NCBI RefSeq assembly: GCF_030435805.1
Contig: NC_081303.1
Location: forward strand, 73,693,910 to 73,757,909
Direction: 5' to 3'
DNA length: 64,000 bases
Source of the DNA: Mustela lutreola
Taxonomy: Eukaryota > Chordata > Mammalia > Carnivora > Mustelidae
The notes beneath the pieces were generated by a model. The model was not told where the DNA came from, made no database searches, and worked only from the letters and a program-made list of their open reading frames with translations. The stretch's first letter is position 1. Every line of letters begins with the position of its first letter. Shown in pieces: positions 27,311 to 47,297 of the stretch. Position numbers and translations under genes: made by a program.

Positions 27311-29167
27311 CGCTAAGGATTCTGGGAAGGAGAGCTGGACTGTGGGAACAGCCGGAAGCCAGGGGGCTGAGCCCCTCCTCCTTCAAATGAAGGCCAGGCC
27401 CCACTTGCGCTTGCAAGGGAGAATTGGGGGCTGCGTGCAGAGGGCTTCCCGGGGCCTGGAGGGGAAGTACCTGGGCTGGGAACCCACCGGGAGACCCGCG
27501 TGAGACCGCCCCAGCATTTGTCCCGTGTATCCTGTATTTAGGTGGGGATGATTACAGGTCCCCCCTTACACCTGTTCAAAGGTGCACACATTGTAGGGAG
27601 CAGTGAGGTCGCACAGCCAGGAAGAGGACGGCAGGCTCACGCTCCTCCTGGTCTGTGTTTGTGTGTTTCTAAGCAGGCACACACGTACCCTCTTTGTAGC
27701 CCTTGCAGAGAATTTGAGAGCCAACAGCCCCCAGCGCCTACCTGTTAGAAGCTGGTCTCTTCACAGAGATGGGAGAGGCAGGGACTGGCTGCTTTTTGTC
27801 CTGCTCCAGGAAGACGTTCCAGTGAAGGCGTTGCGGGACCCCTGGCAGGTCCAGGCACCTTCGAGCCCCGGGACTTGGGCACCCGATCAGCAGGGCTGCT
27901 CCTTGTGCTTCTGCCCTGATCTCCCAGGAGCAGCTAAGGTGCCGAGAACTTGTCCACCTGCCAGTCCACTAAGCTAGGCTAGGTGACTGGTGTCCAGCCT
28001 GTGACTTGGACCTTTCTCTGCACGGCTCACTGTCCTGGGCCTGGGGAGGATGTGGGGCTTGGGATTGGGGCTGGGGACCCCCAGAGAGGTTGGAATGAAG
28101 GAGGCACCCAGGAAGGATTACCTGGAGGAATGTGGAGGGTGGGGTGCCTCGTTTCTTCTAGATGCTCTCGGCCTGGAGAAGGAGCAGATGGACTGGTGGC
28201 TATGAAGACGTTGGGCCGCTGTGTGTGAGGATGAACTGCGGATGAGCTCACAGACCATGGTCAAGATCCCGTCTCTGCATTTCCACACGGGCCAGTTGAA
28301 GCAGCAGCCCCGCCCCTCGTCCCACAGAGCCCTCACCTCTGTCCTCCGGAACCTGGGTGCGCATCGCCTGCAGGGAGAGGCTCTCAAGGTGGGAAGCAGA
28401 CTTCCAGCGGACCTCCAGCGGCTTCCAGAAATCCCAACCCCTCTGTCCAGCCCCCTGTCTGTCCGTCTGTCCTTTCCTTCTCTGGCCCCACCCCATCGGA
28501 AGCACAATTTCCCATTGTCTCTGTCTTTCCCCCTATTGTTAGATAACAGGGGCCCTTTCTTCATCCTGCAGGCAATGGCAACAAAATGCCAGCAGCTGGG
28601 GATGTGGGATGCAGGACCGGCTGGCACACACCACCGGAAAAGGGGCCTGGGTCGGAGCAGGATCCGAACAGGATGGACATCCCCAGGGCAAAGAGACGGG
28701 GTGGGGGCGCTGTTGGTGAGGAGGTTGAAATGGGTCCCTTCTGTCCCCAAGCTTCAAGCTTCGGGAGGGATTTGGTGTGAGGCTGGGGATGGCGGGGCTC
28801 GGTGGAGGACAGAGCACGTGGTTGGAACTGCAGTGGGAGAGAGGGCAGGTTGGCAACAAGGAGGGGCTTCGGTGCCGGGGAGGAAAAAATGGGAATTTCT
28901 GAGAAGGACTTTGAAAAGCTGGCCAGAAGAGAGGTCAGCTTATTTGTCCCGCCTCCTCTTAGTGTAAATTCTTAAGAAAAGGGAGGTCCTTAACCTCCCT
29001 GAGTGGGAACACAGCCCTAGAGTCTACGCTCCCACGGAGTTCACAGTCAGTGTTCAGACCTTTCTGTCGAGGCATAATTTACATACGGGGACACAGATCT
29101 TACACAGACAGCTCAGTAATATTTACACCCGTACACACCATGAACTAACCCCCGAGATCAACATATG

Positions 29168-29380
29168 ATCTTTTTTTTTAATTTTAATTTTTTTAAAGAT
29201 CTTTATTTATTTATTTGACAGAGAGAGATCACAAGTAGGCAGAGAGGCAGGCAGACAGAGAGGGGGAGGAAGCAGGCTCCCTGCTGAGCAGAGAGCCTGA
29301 CGTGGGACTCGATCCCAGGAGCCTGAGATCATGACCTGAGCCGAAGGCAGCGGCTTAACCCACTGAGCCACCCAGGCATC
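29168..29380 (-). repeat. CAN SINE
   Basis: Flanked by caacatatg on both sides (29159-29167 and 29381-29389). Confidence 0.92.
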
Positions 29381-29414
29381 CAACATATGGAATATTTCTA
29401 AAGATTTTTTTATT

Positions 29415-29580
29415 GGGCACCCCGGGTGGCTCAGTCGGTGAACCGTCTGCCTTTGGCTCAGGTCATGATGCCAGGAGTCCTGGGATCGAGTCCTGTTGAG
29501 CACGGAGCCCAGCAAGAGATCAGGACCTGAGCTGAAACCAAGAGTCAGACGCTTAACTGGCTGAGCCCCCCAGGAACCCC
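29415..29580. repeat. Head-out inverted CAN SINE pair
   Basis: A forward head (gggcaccccgggtggctcag, to about 29496) is followed directly by a reverse head ending ggctgagccccccaggaacc. Both arms lack their tails, leaving an imperfect palindrome of about 165 bp. Confidence 0.75.
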
Positions 29581-31367
29581 TTATGTAGAACATTTCAACA
29601 CCCAGAATAAGTGTGTTTCTTTTGCCGTCCGTGTAGAGGCTGGGAATAACCTTGTGGCAAAGGTTCTCGCTTCCAATCTCCTCTTGCCTCTTCTCTCTCC
29701 ACCCAGCAATCCCGGGTCAGTAGTTTGAGTCCTTAAGATCAGGTGCTTTTGGAACTGGGCGGGAGGGGAGGACCTGAGGACACCTGGCTTCTTCAGGCAC
29801 CTGACAAAGAGGAGGGGCGGCTGGGAAGGGCACAAGCCCACAGGGAAGGCAGCTGCGGAGTCAAGCCTGGAACTTGCTCCCGTGCCCACTCATCCCTCTT
29901 GGGCGCCTCTCCCGGATCCTCCCAGTCCCGGAGCTGCAGGGTTTTCCGCAGGGGCCGCGTCTCCGAACAGGGGCCCACCCCACCTGCTCAGGCTTCTCTG
30001 GGGATTGACGGACTCTCTTAGGAGATGCGGTCAGCACTGTTTCCAGCACTGTTCCTGGGTCCCCCCCACCCCCCAGAGGAGAGAAGACAAACAGCCCCTG
30101 TCTCGGGCCGGGACGCCCTGATCCCGCGCATCTGACTGGCCTCCACCCAACTCAGACAAACAGCCTCCCGCAGAGAGCCCCCGCCCCCAGGCCAGCCTCC
30201 GCCCAGGGCTCTCCCCCACCCTCTCTTCTGCCCGTTTGCTTCTGAACCCGGGTCTGGAAGTCTCAGGTATGTGAGCCCATGACAGGCTGAGCGCAGACGG
30301 GAGGTGGGCCTGGCACTATCCCACAGAGGCAGAAAGAACCCTTTGCGGATGGGGTGGGGAAGGAATGGGGGAGACCAGGAATGAATGTGTGGCGAACAGC
30401 CCGATACATTCCCGGTTCCCCCAAGGCTCAGCTCAGCAGGGAGGTAGCTGCTGGGCTTGCCCTTCTGAGGGGAGGGCCTTGCCACTGCTGCTCCCAGTTG
30501 GGCTGGGCACAAGTGCAGAGTCCTGACTTCTCTTCCTCTAATGCCCGGACTTGGCCTCCAGCCACCAGGCAGGGTCAGCTGGTCAACCGTCTTGATCCCG
30601 GCTGGTGTCGAGCGGCTCCCAGTTTCCTCTTGAGATCGCTGCATGGGGGGTGGGGAATGTTGGCAAGATGGCCCTTTAGGGGGTTGAGGGAGAGGCTGGG
30701 GGTGGCTGGCAGGGGCCTCTCTCCTCCTTGTGAAGTTCACACACGGCCACCTCCCTGCCTCCCCGAGGGAGAGGTCCCTCGCCTTCTCCTCCCTGCAAGC
30801 CCCAGGGCACGCTTTTCTGGCCAGGGCTGGGGTGCCCTGTGGGGCTGGACTCCAGCATCACTGCAGGTCGATGGGGGGTGAGGGAAGGACGTCAGCCTTT
30901 AGGAAAAGCATGTTCCCCCCCCCCCCGCCCCTCCCTCTCACTCCCTCTAGTCCCCTCTCTGTGCCCAGCATGAAGACTCACCCCTGCGCCTCAGGTGCCC
31001 CATGGAGCCTTGGCAGGAGACTGTGCCTCATTTCCGGGGGTCCCACCCTGCCTGGAGGTCCTGGGCAGAGCCCCCTGTCCTGGCCGTCCCTCCAGCCCCT
31101 TTACTTGAGGCTCCCCAGCAGTGGGCGTCAGCATGCCCACCTCGGGACTGAGCAGGACCTCCAAACGGAGCTGCACAGGTCCAGAGGGGGGCATGGGCTG
31201 GCTGTGCGGGCAGCTTCCTCCCACCTGCAAAGTCTCAGAGGACTGGAATGGGGGGGGTCGCAATGGGGGGGGTCGCCTTGTCCTCATCCCAAGCGGGCCA
31301 ACGTCCAGCTTTATCAACCACCTCTATTCTGAGGGTATGATGGGGGGGGGGGCAGGGGGCACTTAGG

Positions 31368-31434
31368 GCACCCTAAGATCATCACCTGAGCTGAAATGAA
31401 GAATCCTTTGCTGGACTGAGCCAGCCAGGTGCCC
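31368..31434 (-). repeat. CAN SINE fragment
   Basis: aagatcatcacctgagctg and gactgagccagccaggtgcc represent the head part only. Confidence 0.75.
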
Positions 31435-31439
31435 CTTGT

Positions 31440-31660
31440 TCTTTTTCAGTGCAGTTGAGACGGTACCCCACAAGCCGTTCCCTACTTTGCTCTTCCCGCC
31501 TGATAAGACGCGCTGAGCCTCTGCTCCGGGAGCACCTGCCCCGCGCGCGCGCTCTTTCCCTTCTGCGCCTGCGCGGCAGGCTCGGGTCTGGAGGGTCTGG
31601 AGGGTCGCGGCGCCGCAGGTCTGGGACAACTCGCTGGACATCCTGGGAGGGGGACCCAAA
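31440..31660. promoter_or_regulatory. Small CpG-rich patch with an NRF1-like motif
   Basis: The stretch includes ccgcgcgcgcgctc and TGCGCCTGCGCGG (NRF1 consensus GCGCNTGCGC). It could be a minor promoter or enhancer, possibly for the unlocated HAPLN2 first exon or a noncoding transcript. There is no direct evidence for a TSS. Confidence 0.35.
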
Positions 31661-31959
31661 AACAAAAGCAAAACATGATCCGTTAGCTTTCCCCGGCACC
31701 AGGTACGTTCCAGGAATCTGGAGATGGAAATGTGAAGATGAAGCCGAAATGAATTTTTTTCAACTCGAAGTCAACTTGCATTGTTTCTTTTAAGCCTGAT
31801 TGCAGGAGGATGTAGCAATAGTGTATCCGTTTATTTAATATGGTTGATTTGATACATGATAACTTATTTAATATACTTAATTGTAAACAATTTAACAAAC
31901 ATAAAAAAACACTAGAAAGTGAAAATCTCCCTCAGTCCCACCACACAGAGTAGACGTCG

Positions 31960-32215
31960 ACGTTTTGGTGTCTGTCCTTCCGAACACTCCGGAACCAGGT
32001 GCGCGGCGTTCGGAGCCTTGACGGCCGCGGGGACGTGCACTGCGCCCGAGGGCCGGCAGGGGGCGCGGGGGAGCCGGCGGCGCGCGGGGCCGCGGGGGCT
32101 TGGAGGGGCGGGCACGGGGCGGGGCCGGGGTGCCGCTTCCTCCCGCGCCTCGGCTCGGATCCCGCTTCTCTGCTCCGCGCCCGTCCCTGAGCACGCGCTC
32201 GGAGTTGCACCCATC
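31960..32215. promoter_or_regulatory. Small CpG island with a CTCF-like site
   Basis: CpG-dense sequence between AT-rich and repeat flanks. At 32051-32067 it contains GGCCGGCAGGGGGCGCG, close to the CTCF core in plus orientation. No gene start is recognisable here. Confidence 0.5.
32051..32067 (+). promoter_or_regulatory. CTCF-like site, plus orientation
   Basis: GGCCGGCAGGGGGCGCG against the consensus TGGCCAGCAGGGGGCGCT. The long G run and GGCGC core are preserved. Confidence 0.55.
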
Positions 32216-32255
32216 TGCTGTTTTACCCTTTTTCCGGATGAAACAGTTTCCGCTC

Positions 32256-32441
32256 GTTGCGGGAGAAGCCGGTGGCTCCTCCGCCAAGCATCTGACTCTT
32301 GGTTTCAGCGCAGGGTCCTGGGACGGAGCCCGCACGGGGTCCCCGCTCAGTGCGGAGTGGGCGTGAGACTCCCTCTCCCTCTGCCCCTCCAGCTCCTGCT
32401 CTCTCTCTCTCAAATAAATAAGTAGATCTTAAATTTTTTTG
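32256..32441 (+). repeat. Diverged CAN SINE
   Basis: aagcatctgactcttggtttc, agggtcctgggacggagccc and the tail caaataaataagtagatctt. Confidence 0.75.
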
Positions 32442-33461
32442 AAACTCAGGGGAAAGGTACAAAGAGGAGGAAACGCGTACCTGTAATCCCTTCACCCGGG
32501 AATCACCGCACGTAACAGGTTAGAGTTCTTCCCGCATAGTGTGCCTACGCGCTTTTTAAAGATATAACTCACATATCATAACATTCACCCTTTTAAAGTA
32601 TAATCCAGTCATTTTTAGGATATTCATGAATTTAACCCCCACCACGGTCTAATTCCAGAACTCATCAATCCAAAAAGAAGCCCCGCACCCAGATCAGTCA
32701 CTCCCCACCGCCCCTCCCAAACTGCCCTGTGCCTGTGGATTGCCTATCCCGGCATGCATGTGACCTTGGTCTCTGGTTTCTTAAACGTGACACGTTTCCA
32801 AGTTTTCTCACGTTGTAGTGTGCTCCAGGGCTCCACTCCTTTTGAGGGGCAAGTAACATTCCATTATGTGCGTCTGCTGTGTTTCCTTTATCTATCCCAG
32901 TTGATAGACATACGGGTTGCTTCCACTTTCTGAGTGTTTTAAATAACGCTTCTGTTAACATTGATGTACAAGTTTGTACAGGCATGTGTTTTCAGTTCTC
33001 TTTGGGTGCACACCCAGGAGCGGGACCATGCGTCCTACGGTAATTTTGTTTAACTTTCTCAGAAACTCTCAACCCCTTTTCCAGGACAGCTGCTCCATGT
33101 CACAGTCCCACCAGCAAGACATGATTTTTCCACATTTTTCCCACCTCTTCTCCAACCTGTGTCATTACCCTTTAAAAACTTACACTTATCCTAGTAGGTG
33201 TGAAATGCGAGCCCACTGTGGTTTTCATTTGCATTTCCCTGGTGACTAATAAGGTTGGGCATCTTTTCATGAGCTAATTTGCCATTTGTAGATCTTCTCT
33301 GGAGAAACGTGTTTTCAAATCCCCTGTCCATTTTTAAATTGTTCTGTCTTTTTATTGTTGAGTTTTAAGAGCTCTTTATATATTCTGGATATTAGAACCT
33401 TATCAGACATAGGATTTGCAAATACCTTCTCCCATTCTGTTAATGTCTTTTAATTTCCTAT

Positions 33462-33652
33462 TTTTTAAAAAAAAATTTTGACAGAGAGAGAGACATCGAG
33501 AAAGGGAACACAAGCAGGGGCAGTGGGAGAGGGAGAGGCAGACTCCCCGCTGAGCAGAGAGCACGATGCGATGCGGGCTGGATCTCAGGACCCAGGGATC
33601 ATGACCTGAGCAGAAGGCAGACGCTTAACCAACGGAGCCACGCAAGCGTCCC
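33462..33652 (-). repeat. CAN SINE
   Basis: A-rich and T-rich start, aggcagactccccgctgagc, final ccacgcaagcgtccc. Confidence 0.85.
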
Positions 33653-34167
33653 TGTCTTTGAATTTCCTGATAGTGTCCTTTGCATTCTTGTTCCAAGCTA
33701 ATTGCCCCTAAGTGTATGGGTCGCTGTCTGGACTCTGAATTCTATTTCATCGGTCTGTACACCTTTCCTATGCCGGAACCACACTCTTGAACTGTGGCTA
33801 TGTAGTAAATGTTGAATTAGTGAAGCATTAGTCCTTTGATTTTGTTTGCTTGAGAATGTTTTGGCAATTCTGGGCCCCTTGAATTTCCCTGTGAATTTTA
33901 AGATCGGCTTGTCAATTTATGCAAATAAAGCTAGCTGGGATTCTGATGGAGATTGTATGGAATCTGGAGACCAATTTGGAGAGTATTGTGACCTAAAACA
34001 TTAGTAAGTCTTCCCATCCGTGAACACAGGCGGTTTTCCATTCACTTAGATTTTCTTCATTTCTTTCAGGGACATTTGTAGTTTTCGTGTGCAGGTCTTC
34101 ACTTGTTATATTTTATTAAATTCTTGAGTGTTTTATTCCTTCCAACGCTATTATGTATGGACTTTTT

Positions 34168-34367
34168 CTTAATTTTTTTTTAAGATTTTATTTATTTATT
34201 TGATAGACGGAGACCACAAGTAGGCAGAGAGGCAGGCAGAGAGAGAGAAGAGGAAGCAGGCTCCCCGCAGAGCAGAGAGTCCAATGTGGGGCTCGATCCC
34301 AGGACCCTGGGATCATGACCTGAGCCGAAGGCAGAGGCTTTAACCCACTGCGCCACCCAGGTACCCC
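34168..34367 (-). repeat. CAN SINE, first of a pair
   Basis: Flanked by tatgtatggactttt on the left and aatgtatggattttt on the right; the right copy is shared with the next element. Confidence 0.92.
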
Positions 34368-34383
34368 AATGTATGGATTTTTT

Positions 34384-34558
34384 AAAAAAGATTTTATTTA
34401 TTTATTTGACAGAGATCACAGGTAGGCGGAGAGGCAGGAAGGGAAGCAGGCTCTCCGCTGAGCAGAGAGCCCGATGTGGGGCTCAATCCCAGGACCCTGG
34501 GACCATGACCTGAGCCGAAGGCAGAAGCTTTAACCCACTGAGCCACCCAGGCGCTCCT
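34384..34558 (-). repeat. CAN SINE, second of a pair
   Basis: It sits between aatgtatggattttt (34368-34383) and tatgtatggattttt (34559-34573), so it used the same target as its neighbour. Confidence 0.92.
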
Positions 34559-34816
34559 ATGTATGGATTTTTAACAGGGATGAGCCCTCACCATACCGGT
34601 ACCATTGTGTATCTGTTTTTTTCCCTTTATTTATATCACAGATATTTCCCCCGAGTTATCAAAAGTCCTTCTTCGACATCCTTTTTTAATGGCTAAATAT
34701 GAGTCCACTGTATGGTTACACTGATTTATTTAGCCATTCTTCTCTTGTGGGATACTTAGGTTCTTAACAATTTTTCCATTTTTAAAAGAGTAGCTGCAGT
34801 AAGTATTTCTAGCATC

Positions 34817-34904
34817 GTGTTATCTGCATATCAGACCACGTACATAGTCGCGACAGTCGTGTGTTATCTGCATATCAGACCACGTACATAGTCGCGACAG
34901 TCGT
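34817..34904 (+). repeat. Perfect 44-bp tandem duplication
   Basis: Two identical units, gtgttatctgcatatcagac...gcgacagtcgt, at 34817-34860 and 34861-34904. There are no further copies. Confidence 0.95.
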
Positions 34905-35126
34905 GTGCCTTTTCTGGCCTTTATTCCCACCTGTGAGGAGGCGTGAGACCATGCAACTTGCGACTCCTTGTGGCCTATTTCTCTTGCAATCCCAGGGCCG
35001 GGCCTGCACCCTCAAGGGAGGCTCCTTCAGAAAGCTCCTCCCCGGGGCCCTGCACTGAGGCCCCAGGACTGTGTCCCTACCTGGCCAGAGCTCTAAGTGA
35101 CATAAAGTCTTGGTAACTTGCTATAT

Positions 35127-35710
35127 TGTGGGAAGCCACACAGAAGCTTGAGATATGAGCCAAACCAGGCCCTGACTTGTGCCTCCCTGACATTAAGGGG
35201 TTAAGCAACCTCAGCAATGGAAAGGTTGAGTAGCGCTGAGTAGGTCTGTGCTAGGAGTCTCATGATCGCCTAGGTGACTACCCATTGGGGTTTATCAGGA
35301 ACGGGACAATGCAGGCCTAAGTCCTAGACCCACGCCTGGAGCTTGCTGTTCTTGCATGGGCCGTAAAATGCACCTGGCGCCCTTCTTCAGTCCCTTCATC
35401 AAGGGAAGCTTGGGAAATAGGGAACTTATCTGTAAGTAAGCAACACGCTGGCGGCAGGATGTCTGCGTGTTTAACCGAAGGGAACTGGTAAACAGGAGCC
35501 TGGAGAAACTCCTTTTGGTATGTGGCGGGCGGTTAGTCTCCCCTAAGTGTTTCTGCTTTCTATATAATCGTGCACACTTCGTAATAAAGTTGGCACTGCT
35601 TGGACATCATCCACTGTGTCCCTCCTGTCCCCATCTCCTTACGCCTCGTCTTCGTGTCACCGTCCTCTTACCCTCTCGACCCTGGTCGTGGTGTCGCGCC
35701 GACCGCGACA
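35127..35710 (+). mobile_element. Solo LTR of a class II (ERV2/ERVK-like) endogenous retrovirus
   Basis: The 584-bp element begins TGTGGGAAGCC and ends CCGCGACA, the canonical TG...CA termini. It is flanked by the 6-bp direct repeat ctatat (35121-35126 and 35711-35716); six bases is typical of betaretrovirus-like integration. A TATA-like tatataat (35561-35568) and AATAAA (35583-35588) lie in the expected U3/R order. There is no internal retroviral sequence, so it is a recombined solo LTR, a fossil with no coding capacity. Intact flanks suggest it is younger than the MaLR copies nearby; no age was calculated. Confidence 0.75.
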
Positions 35711-36104
35711 CTATATCCCGGCAAGGCAGTGAGGCCCAGCAGGACAAGGGCTGGACACCCTTATTCGACCAGCCCTCGGTCTACAGAAGATGCTTAATAA
35801 TTCTGGAACGAGTGAGTCAGGCAGAACGAGTTGCTCACCTCCCCAGGCCAGACTAGGAACCCTGAGTCAGACAACCGCGGCCACGAGGTTTGGGGCGGGC
35901 CTGCAAAGGGGGCCACACACAAACTGTGAGCCTTGAGATTGCCTCATTCCGGCACTTTCAAACCTCTGCCATGACCACAGTAGGATACAGGACATTGGCT
36001 GGGTGGAGGGGACAGAGAGATGGAGGCAGACGTGGTGGGAACTGAAGCCGGGTTGTGGAGCTCCCTCAGCAGCCCCCAATACCACAGGCCGAGTTTGTAA
36101 AAAT

Positions 36105-36200
36105 GACTGAACTAGGCGGGTCTTCTAATTTTACAGACCAGGGAAAGGAGGCTTTTAGTGACTTGTTCAAGGCCTCACACCAGTGGTGGAAAGAGGAAAG
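36105..36200 (-). repeat. MIR SINE remnant
   Basis: tttacagaccagggaaagg and gtgacttgttcaaggcctc are MIR-like. Confidence 0.5.
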
Positions 36201-36368
36201 GACTCAGACGCGCCTCCCTTCACAGGACCTTCCCCGACTCCAGCCGCCTCTCAGTCCCTTCCAAGCGTCCCGCATCCCTGATGCCGTGGAATTAGGAATT
36301 TCACTAGGCAAGACCCACCACGGTTTAACGTCCCTGTGTCCCCAGGGAGCATTCTTACACCAAGCAGG

Positions 36369-36541
36369 GCTGGGCGCCCGGCGGCTCAGTTGGTTAAGCC
36401 TCAGACTCTCCATCTGGGCTCAGGCCACGATCTCAGGGCCCTGAGAGGGAGCCGCAGGCTGCAGGTGCTGGGCGTGGAGCCTGCTTGGGGTTCTCTCTCC
36501 CTCTGCCCCTCCCCCCCAATAAATCAACTAATAAAAGTAAA
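36369..36541 (+). repeat. Diverged CAN SINE
   Basis: gggcgcccggcggctcagttgg and ggctcaggccacgatctcag with the tail aataaatcaactaataaaa. Confidence 0.8.
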
Positions 36542-37230
36542 GTTGTTTACGGGGAAAATTTGATGAACTGCGATAAACGGAGCCACGTGACAAAGCTCTG
36601 CCGGGAGATGCTGGTTTTCTCCGCGGTTCCTGGCGGAGGAGGGCGCCTGTCACCGTGAACACCGCGACCCGGAGCGGGGGTCAGCGGCGGGCGGCTGCGG
36701 AGCCCCGGCAGTTCGTGCGGACGGCGCCCGTGCAGCTGCTCCGGCCGAGCTCTCCGCCCCGGCGACGGCTGCTCCGAGGGGCCGCCAGCCCCGCGCGCGA
36801 TCGGGTCCGCCTCTAGCTCCGCGCCCCCCGCCCCGCTCCGGGCCCGCGTCTCTCCCGCAGCTTCGCATCAACGGTTCCGACCCGGCAGGTGCCCGCAAGG
36901 GCCTGGTGAGCCTACGGACACCCCGGACGACTGCCCCGGAGGCTGAGCACTCGCCCCCGCAAGCCGCCCCCGAGGGGCGCCCCGCTCAGGCCGCCCGTGC
37001 GCGCCCCGCGCTTCCTTCCCCGTCTCTGGGCGCGGGACTGGCGCGGCGTCGCTGCCAAAGCTGTTGTCGCGTCCCGCGGGCGGATCAGGACGAGCCCCTC
37101 GGCCGCCCCCGGGCTGCAGGTTGGCCGGAAGCAGAACACGCCGAACCCCGGAGAGGACGCGCGCGGGCCCGTTCCCGCGGCAACCGGGCAGGCAAGAGAA
37201 ACGCCCCGCAGCCGGCCTCGCGGGCGGCGG

Positions 37231-37335
37231 CGCCTCTATGGTGCGGGCGGGCGCCTCTATGGTGCGGGCGGGCGCCTCTATGGTGCGGGCGGGCGCCTCT
37301 ATGGTGCGGGCGGGCGTCTCTATGGTACGGGCGGC
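37231..37335 (+). repeat. 21-bp minisatellite, five copies, in the GPATCH4 promoter
   Basis: The unit CGCCTCTATGGTGCGGGCGGG repeats head-to-tail at 37231, 37252, 37273, 37294 and 37315. The first four are essentially identical; the last has two changes and a different end. The GGGCGG within each unit is an Sp1-type box. Confidence 0.95.
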
Positions 37336-37339
37336 CTAG

Positions 37340-43241
<5,902 letters not shown>

Positions 43242-43502
43242 GACAGAAGCAGAACAGACTGTGAAAGGCAGGCCCGTGTGGGGCTCCACGAACCCCCTTC
43301 TGAGGAGCTGCGGACTCGGACCGGAGTTGACCGGGTCTCCTGTGCCCTCCGGAGGAGGAGGCGGACCAGTGAACTCCAGCTGCTCAGAGCCGGGTGTGGG
43401 CAGCATCCCCTGAAGCTTCTAACCCAGAGAGGGAGAGCTCGGGCTGCGGGCAGACAGGGCCGCTGCAGACGCAGGCCGTAGGCCGCCGGCCCCCCAGACT
43501 AG

Positions 43503-43508
43503 AGTAAA
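43503..43508 (+). terminator. GPATCH4: Candidate GPATCH4 poly(A) signal
   Basis: AGTAAA, a common variant hexamer, 260 bases after the stop. No AATAAA was seen on this strand before the NAXE 3' end. Confidence 0.4.
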
Positions 43509-43868
43509 CCACTCCGTGCCAGCCTGTGTGAGCTTCCTGCTTCTCCACTCCCAGCTGGGGAACCTCTGAATACAGCTCAGGGGTTCCTTGGACGCCTCCA
43601 AAGAAATTCCTTGTGTTCACCTCCCATAGTCTCGCCACCCTGCTGAGTGGGAGGGAAAGCTCAGAGAACCTCCCTTGGGAGCTTGCTCAGCCTCTGGAAG
43701 TCCCGGTTTGTTGCACCCAAACGCCCCAGCTGCCTCCCTGGCTGGTTCTGACCCCAAGGAGAGGTGGCCCCGTGTCTGCCAGGTCGCACTCTCGCTCCCG
43801 CCGCCCGTCACCCATTACTGCCAGGAAGGCTCCCCAGATTCCGCGGGTCGGGAGGGGGCCACAAAGTC

Positions 43869-43874
43869 TTTATT
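43869..43874 (-). terminator. NAXE: NAXE poly(A) signal
   Basis: AATAAA on the minus strand, 26 bases after the NAXE stop, implying a very short 3' UTR ending near 43850. Confidence 0.85.
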
Positions 43875-43899
43875 GGGAGGAACGGCCGCCCGGCCCCCC

Positions 43900-46620
<2,721 letters not shown>

Positions 46621-47035
46621 TGGGAGCAGGGAGGACCGGTACCCCAGGGCCAGCCTTCAGTCCGAGCGAGCCTGGAGCGTCTGAAGGGGGGCGCGCCAGA
46701 AGTGGGGGCTCGGTGCGGGAGAAGCCGGTGCCCGGGCGGTGAACCGCTCGTAAACACAAACCCCCCCAGGCCTAGTGTTTCCCGGAGTCCCTTCGCGCCC
46801 TTTCGGAAAGGGGGTGTCCTGCTGCAGACCAAGGGACTTAGGTCGGCAAGCAAGGAGCACAGAGGCTTGAAAGTTAACCCCAAGGCCGTGTGGACTGCTG
46901 TTGGCGGTGAGGTTTGGGACCCCTGACCCAACCACATTAGCTGCCCCTGCCCACCTCTGCTTGCCAGCACAGCGCGGCCCGCTTCCCTGATACTCAGCGT
47001 TTACCCGCTTTATCAAGGTAGATAATACCTATGGT

Positions 47036-47100
47036 GGGGCACCTGGCCGGCTCCGTGGGAGGAACGTGCAGCCGGTGATCTCCAGGTCATGAGGGTGTAA
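47036..47100 (+). repeat. CAN SINE head fragment
   Basis: ggggcacctggccggctccg and cggtgatctccaggtcatg. Confidence 0.6.
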
Positions 47101-47102
47101 AG

Positions 47103-47297
47103 ATCACTTTTATTTATTTATTTGTTTGTTTGTTTATTTATTATTTGACAGAAAGAGATCACAAGTAGGCAGAGAGGGAGGAGGAAGCAGGCTTCCTGCT
47201 GAGCAGAGAGCCCAATGCTGGGCTCAATTCCAGGACCCCGGGATCATGACCTGAGCAGAAGGCAGAGGCTTATCCCACGGAGCCACCCAGGCGCCCC
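47103..47297 (-). repeat. CAN SINE
   Basis: Begins with a (TTTA/TTTG) tail and ends ggagccacccaggcgcccc. Confidence 0.88.

Larger units (their letters stand above)
29055..29650 (+). repeat. L1 fragment carrying nested CAN SINEs
   Basis: tcgaggcataatttacatac...acacccgtacacacc and the later ttatgtagaacatttcaac belong to one L1-like stretch, interrupted by SINEs at 29168-29380 and 29415-29580. Confidence 0.5.
32557..34815 (+). repeat. L1 block with three nested CAN SINEs
   Basis: The sequence follows a familiar L1M segment: ttcacccttttaaagtata, ttgatagacatacgggttgc, tttgcatttccctggtgact, ttctggatattagaaccttatc, atttgcaaataccttctccc. It continues after SINE insertions at 33462-33652, 34168-34367 and 34384-34558. 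Open frames are short; it is noncoding and old. Confidence 0.75.
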
